From contig VJWM01000011.1 of the NCBI GenBank assembly GCA_010909165.1, positions 558,001-622,000 of the forward strand: a DNA stretch of 64,000 nucleotides. Reading direction: 5' to 3'. The notes under the pieces were generated by a model. It was not told where the DNA came from. It did no database searches and saw only the letters and a program-made list of their open reading frames with translations. The translations under genes were made by a program, and so were the position numbers. This document shows, piece by piece, positions 47,419 through 58,030 of the stretch (its first letter is position 1; every line of letters starts with the position of its first letter). The DNA is from Anthoceros angustus (Eukaryota; Streptophyta; Anthocerotopsida; Anthocerotales; Anthocerotaceae).

Positions 47419-49124
47419 CTAATAACCACCAGGCATATCTACACCTCTGACGAGGGGAGAAGTGAATAACACGTTGCAGGCACATGACTTTGCAAGCATA
47501 TCAGGCGTCGAGTAAGTGCAAGAATACTTGGGAGGGTTCGATTGACAGGTTGGCAGACACTTCACCACGCAATTGTAATTGGGCTCCACAAAGAAAGCAG
47601 CCTGTGGCGCACAATCCGAAGGAACAAGAAAGTGTTAGATATCTGCCAGCAACGGTCAAAAGCTACTTCTCTGAATTTCTGAGTCTGTCGGAACAAGTAC
47701 CCACGGAGTAACGAACGAAGCCAGGATTCACAACTCGATGTAAAGTTGATCTACAAAAATTCAAAAGACAAAACTCAGACAGTGAGAGCAAATGAGCACT
47801 TTTGTTCTACCCGAAAACTAGCAGATACCTGAAAATATTGTTGCTCCAGCGTTCCACTGCATCTCCGAGGTTCACAATAAAGCCCCTGATATTACCAACT
47901 CAGTAGCAAAACAGAATTCAACCCTGCGTTATATCCAACCATGGTGACCAATGTCAAAAGATCTTGTATGTTGTTGTTACCCTTCAATTGGCGGCACTTC
48001 TGTCCAAACTTGTGGTCTGGCATCCTTATCCATGCAAATCTGTCGTTCAACCAGGCAGTACCTGAAGTCCTGGAACCTTGTCGGTCGCAAGAATGGTAAG
48101 AACGCCCCAATCCGAGTGAGGCCCTGCTCCAATGAGGCCTTCGTCTGGAGCTGATTTTTCAGCTGGTCGCATCACCAGCATGTATTTACCTTGTCAGCCA
48201 TTCCGACTTCTTTTCAACACGCTTGAGGAATGCAGCACAAGAAAATGGCAGTCACCTGTGTATCTCAGCAAACGGAGCACACACATTGGATTGTCAACTT
48301 TCGTAGGCTTGTCAAAGTAGCCGGCATCCAGTCGTAAAGCTAGAGCTATCAACCTCAAAAGCCGCTTTGTCAGCTTCCTGCACATCACACACAAGGTTAC
48401 TAACCGCATGAAGGGCAGAGAAACAAAAACTGTAGAAACTACAACTTACACCATCTGTTCACGATAGTTTTCCATAGTTGGCCGCCACTCCGGCAACAGA
48501 TCTGTCGAATGGTTAGAAGCTGGAGCAGGCAAGGTAATCCAATCCCGACCGCAAACTCTACCTGAAGATGGCCAAACATCAGGGCCATGGAACGGGATTC
48601 GTGCCCGCACATCCTCGTTTGGAATCTCCTCCCCTATGTAGTAACCCTCTTTCAAGTCCCCTGATGGTGGGCATCACAACACTTGTTACGTCAGTCCTTC
48701 CCACATGATTCCACAAACACTCCCCATTGTGCACCACAAGCAACCATTACCTTTAACCTGATTTTCACCGAGCTTCTGGTCCAGGTAAGGTGTGTATCCT
48801 CTGTAATTTCTGTTGTGCATAGACTTCATCTTGTCTTCCAACGGGAGAGTAAAAAATTCCCGCGACTGCTCGAAAAGCTTACAGACCAGCTCCTGATCAA
48901 CTCCATGATTGACTACATAAAAAAACCCGACATCCACACAAGCCTGCAGATCAGGCGAAAGCAAGCGATTTCAGACTCATTTCCCTCAAAAGATTTGAGA
49001 GACAATATTATCTCCTGTTACGAGGAGCACTTGCCTGTCTTACAAGTTCGGCCAAGGCGGCATCGTCAGAACTGGACAAATCGATGCGCTCCACGGCAGC
49101 TGTTGCCGGTAAGAGAGGTTCCAT
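47419..49124 (-). CDS. 2-oxoglutarate/Fe(II)-dependent oxygenase (DOXC class, isopenicillin-N-synthase-like fold)
   Basis: Ten exons: 49124-49044, 48943-48751, 48660-48562, 48501-48450, 48377-48256, 48162-48062, 48039-47981, 47885-47829, 47750-47705, 47601-47419, giving 330 residues. Start MEPLLPATAAVERIDLSS; N-terminal DIOX_N block CVDVGFFYVVNHGVDQEL; then YKEGYYIGEEIP-like region (LKEGYYIGEEIPNED), FHGPDVWPS, metal ligands His198 and Asp200 (GPHSDWGVLTILATD), GFIVNLGDAVERW, distal His259 (STLHRVV), and the 2OG-binding RxS at Arg268/Ser270. All catalytic residues are present. It is closest in pattern to the Arabidopsis At3g46490-type oxygenases, whose substrate is not settled. The final exon end (PGGY*) is less certain because the tail is not conserved. 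Confidence 0.88.
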
Positions 49125-49461
49125 CCTTGCAGGCTGACAGCACGCAGTCTGCCAACAGTGTCTTGCTTCCGCTTCTTATTCCAACATTCCAAGCGTGCGG
49201 TCCACTGTCAGTATGTACATATGTACGACTTCCAGGTCTGGAAGAAAGGGAACACGGCAGCAAACAGGATTCCATCCAGTGGGCCTGCACATCGATACCC
49301 GAAGGCCATTAAGACCAAGAGTACGGCCCGTAAGACCACGTCTTAACGGAAACGAACGTCCTCCGGTTTTGGATGTTACATCCCATTCTCATGCCTTATG
49401 CCCAACTGCGCGCCTGCGCCTTACTCACTGTGGGGCACCAGTCCCATCGCCTGCGATAATA
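49125..49461. other. no gene recognised; upstream of the oxygenase gene
   Basis: Presumed promoter of the minus-strand oxygenase. No repeat or protein similarity recognised. Confidence 0.35.
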
Positions 49462-49515
49462 CTGAACACGGAAGACAGGAGTTCTTTACTCTCCCGCTGG
49501 AAGACAAGATGAAGT
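49462..49515 (+). pseudogene. inverted fragment of the neighbouring oxygenase exon 2
   Basis: Plus-strand codons read EFFTLPLEDKMK, matching the minus-strand exon 2 at about 48,830-48,880 at DNA level (TTTACTCTCCCG.TGGAAGACAAGATGAAG). Too short to function. Confidence 0.6.
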
Positions 49516-49586
49516 TTGGCGCGTGAGCTGTGGGTTAGATTTGTCTTCGTTCTCCCATTAACGCGCCACGGAGATCTGCCTTTCAG

Positions 49587-49616
49587 GCGATGGCGATGGC
49601 GATGGCGATGGCGATT
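49587..49616. repeat. GCGATG microsatellite
   Basis: Five contiguous GCGATG units. Confidence 0.85.
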
Positions 49617-50984
49617 GTCATATATCTCGATTCACTGGAATGCTTCGGCTCGCGTCGCCAACTGCATAACAACAAATATTTTTTGTTAGTCCTTTCTGTG
49701 TCGTTCATGCCTTCATGCTTGGGGGTTATGAGAAGGAAATCGGGGCATGGGCTAAGAGGGCATGAACACCAGGACTCGATAGTGGCATCAAGGATTTTAC
49801 CACATTGCGCAAGAGAGACCACAGTGCCTTTTACCGATGGTTCTTGCATGAAGCTAAGAATGGTGGAGAAGTGATGGACTGCTTAATGAAAATTGGTGAA
49901 AGATTTTAACTTGAAAGCCGTCTAGGTATTGATGTCTTAATTAACGTAGGACATCTTGTATCATAATTTGATGATTTTGAGGTGGGTGTACACCAACGCA
50001 ATCCTGAAGACACCCTCTAACCAACATAGATTTTGACACTTGTAACTAATACAGATGTTGACAGCTTGCAACCAATACAAATCTTAATATGGCATCCTAG
50101 ATCACAAATGTTTTTGGAAAAGTTAGCTGATAAAGGCTCTCTTTTGCCACTCTTTTATAAGGGCAAACTCCTTATGTTCATAAAGGTGGCAGTGGCCTTC
50201 CATAGAGCTCGGACTGCTGCAATATCTGTGCCAAACGACACCTGTTTTATGTCCCCAAACTGCGCATAAGGGCCACTAATGGCTTGCAAGCAACTAGTGA
50301 TAAAAGGTGAAATTAAAGTTATGCTAATAAGATTCTTATAAAAAAGCACTCTCTTGCGATAGCTCCACACATCAATCCAATCTTGTTATTATGAGCATTC
50401 AATAACGTCATCGTCCATCCAGTCTACCTTTCTATCGTTAGTGTCTGACATTTCATAATCACTATCTAATAACCTGCTTCTTGTCAGGTTTGTGGGTTTG
50501 GCTGTGGCTTGCCAGTGCATGGAGCCATGTTTTGTTAGAGCTTATCCTACAACGAATTGTGGGAGCGACTTGCATGATACGCTGCTATGGTAGACTGCTG
50601 CTTTATTCTTTGTGCATGAATGGGATGTGCTTTTTATTTCTTCCTTTGCTTTTCTTCTCATCTGATGCTTGATTGACTACTACGGCATGCTTTCGACCCT
50701 ATGTAACATAAATTATTCAAGCTGAATTACTATGCACAAACTGTTCAAGCTGAACCCATGTCAATAATAGCAAGGCTAAGGCATATGATGGATCTCTCGC
50801 ACGGTGACAGTCTAAGGGATAGGAGACCTACGTTTGAGCGTATGAAAACCCTCACATGAGATTCTGTACTCATTATCTTTTTTGAACAGCAGCTAAGCTT
50901 GAAATGACCTGGCTATGTCAGGTAGCTTGCAGTTATGCGATGTAATATAGCAAATCTATCTATCTAAGGTCTCGTTGTCCCGCG
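49617..50984. other. no gene recognised
   Basis: Mixed, partly AT-rich sequence. No protein, RNA gene or repeat family is recognisable. CAACCAATACAAAT-like words recur around 50,020-50,090. Confidence 0.4.
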
Positions 50985-51470
50985 GGTGGGCAGTGTATCA
51001 TTACGCATGACGCCGTTCGGGACGTCATGTTCTCTATTGCTAGGGAAGGCGGGTTCCTTCCATTTAGGGAGTGCCTTTACTCCCTGCTCAATGAGATTTC
51101 GCTTAGGGCTGATCTATTTTTGACCCGAGGGGATCGGGTTTCGGTAGCTGATGTGGTTGTAACCGATCCCACCCAGGACAGTGTCTGCAAACATGTTATT
51201 CTTAACCCTCCAGGTTGGGCGGCGGAGGGATGTGCGACGGCTAAGGTCCACAAGTACTCTTCTGTGCAGGCAGCCACGCCTTTGTCCCCCTTGCCATCGA
51301 GGCTCACGGAGCCATGGGCAAGGATTTCTCTCGGTTCGTCAAGGTCTGCGCCAAGGCTTATCATAGCCGCAAGAATGGGATTGGCCTCCCCCTTTCTTGT
51401 ATTGTTGCTTTCTTCCGTCATCGGGTTTCCATCGCTCTGCAGAGGGCGTTAACGTTGGCCAACACATAAT
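50985..51470 (+). mobile_element. C-terminal remnant of a non-LTR retroelement protein
   Basis: Plus-strand codons: AVRDVMFSIAREGGFLPF, LRADLFLTRGDRVSVADVVV, VTDPTQDSVC, then WAAEGCATAKVHKYSS, and after a one-base frameshift near 51,270 AFVPLAIEAHGAMGKDFSRF and VAFFRHRVSIALQRAL. The spacing of Asp (ADVVV), K..KY and FVPLAIE fits a restriction-endonuclease-like domain at the end of some non-LTR retrotransposon proteins (inferred). It is the fullest version of the fragments found at 14.2, 15.8 and 36.5 kb. Confidence 0.5.
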
Positions 51471-53850
51471 ACAGAACGACAGCGAGCGCGGGAGATGCAG
51501 TTTCTTTGACACCGATGGTAAGTAGACCTTTTCACGTCCCTGACCACGAAGTTCTTCGGCCGGTTGGTAGTTTTGAAATGCGTGATCGTGGGGGCTAGTC
51601 CCCCTGGCATGATGCCCTTCGTTGGGTTTTTCCCCCCTTGTTTTTGGGGTGGATGGGTTTTTCCCATCTCTTTTTTATAATAAGGTCTTCTTTTCCCCTC
51701 TATCTAAGGTCTTAGTCCTTTAGTCTAACTTCACTATTCAACTATTTCTTTTAATTATTCATTTACAATACTCTTTTGATATTGAGCTTCAACTATATAG
51801 GCTATTTTCTAATGGCTATGTGTTTTTCACTTTCAAGTGTGTGATATTTCATGTTTGACACATAATTATCTAGGGACTTGTAATTTTGGTTTTCTAGTAA
51901 ATGGTCCATTAATTAGACCGCATCTTACATCTGGATGTGTGATATAATACTAACCAACTGATGTCACCCATAGGTAAGAGAACTTAATTGGATCATTTTG
52001 AAGCCGGTAAGTGTCCATTCTTTTAGTACTTGAAAAGTACCCTAAACTATTTTTAATATATGAAAACCGGGAATAAGGCAGCAAATGCGACTCTGGCAAA
52101 TAAGGATCTGGCAAATAAGGATTGCAGTGCAGGACTACAATGTATACTTTGAAATATCTATGAACTCCAAATTCATTAAAAAAAATTTCGACTAGTACTT
52201 TATTGCAAAAGAAAAGGGAGATTATAGGAGAGTGCCACACCTCAACGTACCTCGTTATTGGGTAAAGTCAGGGGTTTATTCACATAAATTATAGGAGAGT
52301 GCCACACTTCAACGCGCCTCGTTATTGGGTCAAGTCTGGGGTTCATTTTGACCGGCTACTCTTTTGGTTCCGGGGACCAGCATTTTCCACCTACTCTCGA
52401 TCTTTCACCGGATAGGGGCCGACACTTTTCAGGACTCTTGGTCTGATTCCCTACTAGAAATGGCAGCCCATGTTACACTTTATGTTAAGATTTGGATCCC
52501 TGGATGTAACACTTATGTTGCAATTTTGGGGTCATGTAACACTTTTTGGGCCTCTTGTTACACTTTGGGTTGGAAACCAAACCGGAGAGTTTGTTGCAAC
52601 GATGTTGCAATGGTGTTGCAATTATGTTGAGATGAAGTGAGAGGTGCTTTTGTCCTCTCTCAAGATTGCAACAAGATAGCAACATATAAAGTGTTACAAG
52701 AAAAGTCTTGTAACACTTTTGGAGGCTTGGTACCGAACCTCCTCCCCATCTACCTTCCTCCTTTTACTACTGTTACCCTATGGAATACCTAGTTTTACTT
52801 AGTAGTTCCCACAATTATCGTATAGTATATATCGCCATAAATAATACACATATTTTACTAAGAATGTATTCGAATATGTATTTATGTATATGTGTATTCA
52901 TACGAATATGATATACGGTCATATTTCATTTTGTATAAAATAAGCATATACGTCACACGAATAACATACATACTTTGTACACGTCCATGATACGTTTATC
53001 AATTTGTCCTTGAGCACTCAGTGCCTTTTGTGCCTACGAGTTTGTGCTACGCGAACCCATGTTTGCTATGCGCCGGCGTGGGGTTGTTTGGCTCCAAGTC
53101 CTCCCTCCTTCTCTCTCCCCCTAGACAACTGCCTCATGTGGAAAGTGTTACATGAAATTGTAACAAAGGACTGTAACATAAGCAGGTTTTCATAGTACAT
53201 GTTTGAAATCACAAACAATGCTTGTGAGAGAGAGGGTGTACTTAGGAGGGTGAGGTGATGAGAGAGAGCCACGTTCGTGTTAAGATGGTGACAAGCATGA
53301 GAAGGGAATAGTGTCAAACTTAATACCAAGCCTACATAGCACATTGCAATATGGAAGTGTAACATAAAATTGCAACAACGACTGTAACATAGGCTGCCTA
53401 TTCTAGTATGGATTTTCCACCCACTCTTGGTTTTTCACCGGATGGGGATCCACACTTTTTGGGACTCTGGGTATCAGTAACCCTAGTAAGTGGGACTATC
53501 GTGGGGCTCGTCATCGAAAATCACATTCGAGCCGACACAGCAATGTATGATAGTCCTTATTTTCGGGCAAAGGTAATAGTGGGGAGTTTTAGTGGGTGAG
53601 AGAGTTTTTTCCATGTATGACAAGCCCTTATTTTCGGGCAAAGGTAATGGTGGGGAGTTTTAGTGGGTGTGAGAGTTTTTCCCAAGTCCCACATAACCTG
53701 CCATGATATCTAGGCACGTATTCATATGACCTTGGGAAGAGTATAGTCCCTTTGTGTTTCAATAATAAGATGTGTAACGCAAGGGAATCTATGTAATGAA
53801 GATTTCTCCCCCGGGTTTGTTTTGATTTATTTTTAAAATACCAAATTAAA
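51471..53850. repeat. repeat-rich interval without recognised genes
   Basis: Visible structure: a 65-bp direct repeat (TTATAGGAGAGTGCCACACC) at 52,223 and 52,288; paired blocks TTTTCCACC.ACTCT ... TTTTTCACCGGAT at 52,380 and 53,410; paired CCTTATTTTCGGGCAAAGG blocks at 53,553 and 53,629; and many TGTTACA/TGTTGCA words (52,460-52,720, 53,140-53,180, 53,350-53,395). Probably decayed non-coding transposons. Tetranucleotide-like ATACGTAT runs at 52,850-52,960. Confidence 0.55.
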
Positions 53851-54186
53851 AAAAAAATCGAAAATCACAGTCTCAACATCAAAAGTTGATGGCTGTCTTG
53901 ACATCTGCCACCTTTCCCGACCCTATGCATGTCTTCGGGCTGGGATGCTACAACCTGGATGGAATTTTAGGGCAAAGCATGTTCGAGGCAGCAAGAAACA
54001 TCCTCACCTCCCTAAGCTTGGAAAACGACCGCACCTACCTCTGGTATGTGGAGCAAAGTACAACAACCCCAGCAGTGTCAGCCAACTGGGCCAGCTCCGC
54101 AAGAGATTCTGTTATGGAGAACACGGAATTGGTGCCATCCTTCCCCTCAATTCCAACCAAATACGCCCTCTCCTCATAAATCTGCA
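53851..54186 (-). pseudogene. fragment of HflX-type GTPase gene
   Basis: One clean exon (54,186 to about 54,040; acceptor TCACTGCAG, donor GTAGGT) encodes YEERAYLVGIEGKDG ... ESLAELAQLADTAGVVV and CSTYQR, the HflX N-terminal domain. Further left, SPKTCIGSGKVADVKTAI and FDVETVIFD follow at the right spacing but with an in-frame stop and a 2-base gap, then an A/T run. No GTPase (G) motifs are present anywhere near, so only the 5' portion survives. Confidence 0.7.
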
Positions 54187-55129
54187 GTGAGCTGATGGCA
54201 CCCCACACCCAGTCTCCAAGGTGCAGAGGCAAATCAGAAGCCCACTGCATTATAGCAAGTCCTGCATCCTGACCTCCCGGCCATTTCTAACCCGAAACCT
54301 TCCGGGTCAAACCCAGACGATCGTGCAGCGCTCCACTGCTTTCCTGCAGAGGTTACTCACCCGCTTCACAAACTGTCCTGTGAAGAAGTTGGGGATGCTC
54401 GCTCTCGTGTGGTTCGTCTTCTTTGGCAATCAAGCACTTCGCGACCGAGGTAGCATTTCTGGCCAGGTTACATTTGTTGTCCATTTTTTTGCGAGCCACG
54501 ATCATCCCGGAGCCTCCTGTTGGACGTGGGGGTACGACCCACTCTTTGTATCCAGAGCAGCCACATGCGAGGATCCCTTCCTCCAGCAGCTGTTATCCCA
54601 CAAATCTTTATGTGCTGGGTCCAGACACTCTGTTGCCCTGCGTGCGGGGCCGCCATGCTTCCCAGGAGCATACGATGAGCCTATGGCGCCTGCCTGAACC
54701 CAGATGGACTAATTACACCGCTGATGGTGCCCATATCTGCAACCCTATCGCAGGCATCTCACATGTGCCTGCACCTCGCCAGCACATCCGTTCAATCTAT
54801 GATGGGATACCCGTTTCTGCGATTCCGCACAGGATGCATCAGGCACATGTTGTTGAGCATGATGAATGAACATCCGAACTGTCGACAATCAGGATGTAGC
54901 AGCGCCTTCTGGTGCCATCATGGAGGGCCATGATGGGCCGCTTCATAGGTGGCGCTACACAGCAAAGAGGTCTTGGAGACACTGTTGTATCGTGGATTTG
55001 GGGTGTTCTGATACTCGTGGTAACCTGGCTCTCCATGCTTGCTGCTTGGTGGTGGTCACAACGCCATGGATACATTCGGGATGGCAAGTTCAGTCTGAAG
55101 CAATGTAAAGTTGCTGAACGGCGGTGTGG
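54187..55129. other. no gene recognised
   Basis: Several open frames on both strands, including a plus-strand one at 54,912-55,346 with a hydrophobic stretch (WIWGVLILVVTWLSMLAAWW), but none has family similarity or splice support. Confidence 0.35.
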
Positions 55130-55503
55130 GCGACGCGATACACATATTTCTACGAGGTATAAGACCGTTAGCGTCGGATTGAGGGTCGCAAACCTGAGGC
55201 CACGGAGGTCTATTCATCAGGGGGTCAGGTGTGATCAAAGATGTGTTAGCCACACTCGTAGGAATGGTGCCTGTCACAAGATTGTCATAGAGGAACAGGT
55301 CTTGGAGAGAGGAGGTAGCCCAGACACTGAGGAATGTCTCGACTGAGATAGTTCTGGGTCAAGTCCATCGAGGTCAGAAGATAGCCATATCCAGGAATTG
55401 TCGCGTGCAGTAAAGACCTGAACAGGACCTTCACTGCCGTCTCAAGCGTGTCGCACTTGGCGCACCTATAGAGAACGGACAAGAGGTCTAGGGCTTGTAC
55501 CAA
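55130..55503 (-). pseudogene. leucine-rich-repeat protein fragment
   Basis: Minus-strand codons: TSMDLTQNYLSRDIPQCLG, then after a frameshift SLQDLFLYDNLVTGTIPTSV and NTSLITPDPLMNRPPWPQV. These are typical plant LRR repeats (LxxLxLxxNxLxGxIPxxL) followed by a C-terminal cap region. No kinase domain is found. Whether it is part of a receptor-like gene cannot be decided. Confidence 0.55.
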
Positions 55504-55833
55504 AACACTGGACCTCTGGACATCTAGACCGTGTAGGCTGTACCTTGAGAGAGCAGGGATGTCCTCGTTGTCGCCTCAAGGCTCCCAAGATCGCGTAAGC
55601 ATTGTACAGAGTGACAATCAGTTAACTATATATACCTATCTGGGATGTCTAGAATGTTAGCTCCTTCACTCCATCTGCCAACCTTGCAATATCCAAATCA
55701 ATTTGCCAGCCTTGCTTTTCTGGACGATTAGCCGTCACCTACTGAAAACGCCACTCAAAAATGGGCGCCATTCTCACGCTTGAAAAGCCGGCAACCCTAC
55801 TGATTCTGGCCGGCGGTAACGCAGCTGATGATT
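55504..55833. other. no gene recognised
   Basis: Short interval between the LRR relic and the ASF1 stop codon; presumably includes the ASF1 3' untranslated region. Confidence 0.35.
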
Positions 55834-56795
55834 CTAAGGGAAGAAGGGCTGCTGGGTGAAAGTAGATTGGACCTGCTGGGAGAAGGCTCCAGCAGGGGCC
55901 TGCTGCTGAGAAAAGGCACCTGAAGCTTGCTGTGAGAATGCAGCCGGAGTCTGCTGAGGGAAAGAGGCAGGAGCCTGCTGCAGGAAAGTGGGAGTAGCAG
56001 TTGGAATAGATGCACCCGGAGAGTTGAAAACAATAGGAAACTTGGTAACCCGAGGCTTGTCTGCCAAGATGTTGCGCTGGACCTTGTCAATCTGAACCTT
56101 TGCAGGTGGATCCTCTCGCAGTTGCTCATCAACGTAGTCAATGTTAACGTAGTATCCAACCTTCAGGAACTCCTGCCCAAGATAAGAACATGTTAACAGC
56201 AAGACTGTAACACCGAGAATGTCTTCCTCTGGAATTTTGTCATGTTGAGGGGGATCTGCCTGCATTATTACAAAAGAGCCATAAGCGGCATGGACACAAG
56301 ACCGACCACCATACCAGAAATCTCTGATTAACCCTATTCTCAAAAACCAAAGTCCTTGTGACTGCTGGCTGCGGAAATAAAGAACCACAGCAGGCAGAGA
56401 AATACCTGGAACACAAAACGGTAATTACCGATGTTGAGCGGACCAACCAGAACACTCTCCAACACCTGGTCATACTTCTCATCCTCGGCTGAGCCTACAT
56501 AGATAAGCTTCCACTCCAAGTCTACAATGCATACAGCAAAGGAATGGGCATGAGACCCCACCAATTCTCCATCACAACAGAAAATATCCTCCACGCCCCA
56601 CAAAACGCCCTCAACAATTTGACCTAAACAATTGCCGTGAATGCCACCAACTCAGCCGAAGGAAAAAGCAAGACACGAACACTCACCATCTTCCAGAGGC
56701 ACGAGACACTCGTATGATATCTCAAACTGGAAAGGATTCTGGAACATCGAAGGGTTGTCCAGCACAGCGACATTGGTGACATTGATAGCACTCAT
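55834..56795 (-). CDS. ASF1: histone chaperone ASF1
   Basis: Binds H3-H4 dimers and hands them to CAF-1 and HIRA for nucleosome assembly in the nucleus. Three exons: 56795-56687, 56521-56406, 56259-55834, giving 216 residues, the usual plant length. The conserved core is complete: INVTNVAVLDNP, FQFEISYECLVPL, LEWKLIYVGSAEDEKYDQVL, GNYRFVFQADPP, GVTVLLLTCSYLGQEFLKVG, ADKPRVTKFPIVF. The tail (about the last 55 residues) is unusually uniform, with repeated blocks of the type AFSQQ/SFPQQ rich in Gln, Ala, Phe and Pro, where other plant ASF1 tails are mostly acidic or mixed. No defect seen. Confidence 0.95.
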
Positions 56796-58030
56796 CTTGC
56801 CCTCCCAAACAAACCTACTCTACGTAGCGGAAACCAGCTGCGAGTGTCAGGAGAATATGACACCGCTTTGAGTGTTTTAAAGTTAAACACGAAGAGCTCT
56901 TCTGCTGCTGGAGTCGGGATTTGGTATGCTGTTACGAGTCCCGCCACCGCATCCTGCCGTTGAGGCTGTAGCTCCGCTTCTGCCGATGCTGCTGGCCTGC
57001 CCACGCCACTCGCCTCTCAAAAGCCTGCTCGATTTATACGTCCAGTATACAGTATGATGTACTCCTCTCGAGGCTGTGTTGTGCATAGGAATACATATAC
57101 ATAAAGGTGTAGAAATTAGGTCTTTCCGGACAGACTACATCACGGCCAACTGATGAGGAACAGCTCGGAACTGGTTCGTATGGTGCTGGGAACAACAAAG
57201 GGCTCGGTTCCTCGCTCCTCGCATCGGCCTTTTGCGCTTCCGACTTTCCGAATTCTTGGGAAAGCCGGCTGCCGGAAGCACCACTGTCTGCTGTTCGCCT
57301 TGTTCAACTTTCCATCGCTGTGCAGGCGACTCGCTTGTTAGGAGTATCGTTGTTAGGTCTACGGATCCTAAAATGCTTTATTTCTGTTGTCATGTTGTCA
57401 GCAAGAACTCATGAAAACAAGACCAAGATGGGGGTGACTGAGATGAAGTGAAGACTGTGGGGTGACAATTCTAGATTTGAGGTGAAACGCAAAACGTGGC
57501 GGGGCAGGTGTAGAACTTCTTTCAGTTGAACGTTCTGGAACCTGCAGGCTCAACTGCCCAAGAATATCCCGTGCGATTTGCATCCGCTAACCGAGGGTTT
57601 CTATTGAACATCGTAGATGCCTGTCTCCGCTGTTGGTACGAGTGACGAGTCTCGCTGTCGCATCCAGCCATTAAAGGCTGCGCTCTCCATCAGCCATTTT
57701 GCCGATGCTGCTGGAGGCACCCGGCTCACTATTACGTTCGAATATGCAGCTTACAACAGCTTACAACCCGTGTTAGGTGCGCCAGGGAGTGCAACACTCG
57801 TTGAATAAAGTTGGACATGAATGAAGTTGTTGAAGCTCCAAAGGCTAACTGGACGCGCGTCCTTGATGACGTGCATGTAGCTGAGCAAGCAGTGACGGCA
57901 CTGGGTTCCGCAGGGAAAGGGAAATGTGCTTGAATTTGAGAACTGTACACAGTGCCTTCGAATGTCCCGAGTGACAGATCCATTGGACATACACCTAAGC
58001 ATATACGCTCCGCAAGGCGTGCATTCTGGT
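56796..58030. other. no gene recognised; intergenic between divergently spaced minus-strand genes
   Basis: Includes the presumed ASF1 promoter (right of 56,795) and the 3' flank of the PPR gene. No DYW-domain codons were found downstream of the PPR stop codon on either strand in this interval. Confidence 0.45.

Noticed and set aside
54912-55346. Plus-strand membrane protein with a Trp-rich hydrophobic segment
   Set aside because: No relatives recognised, no splice or start context, and it overlaps the LRR relic on the other strand.
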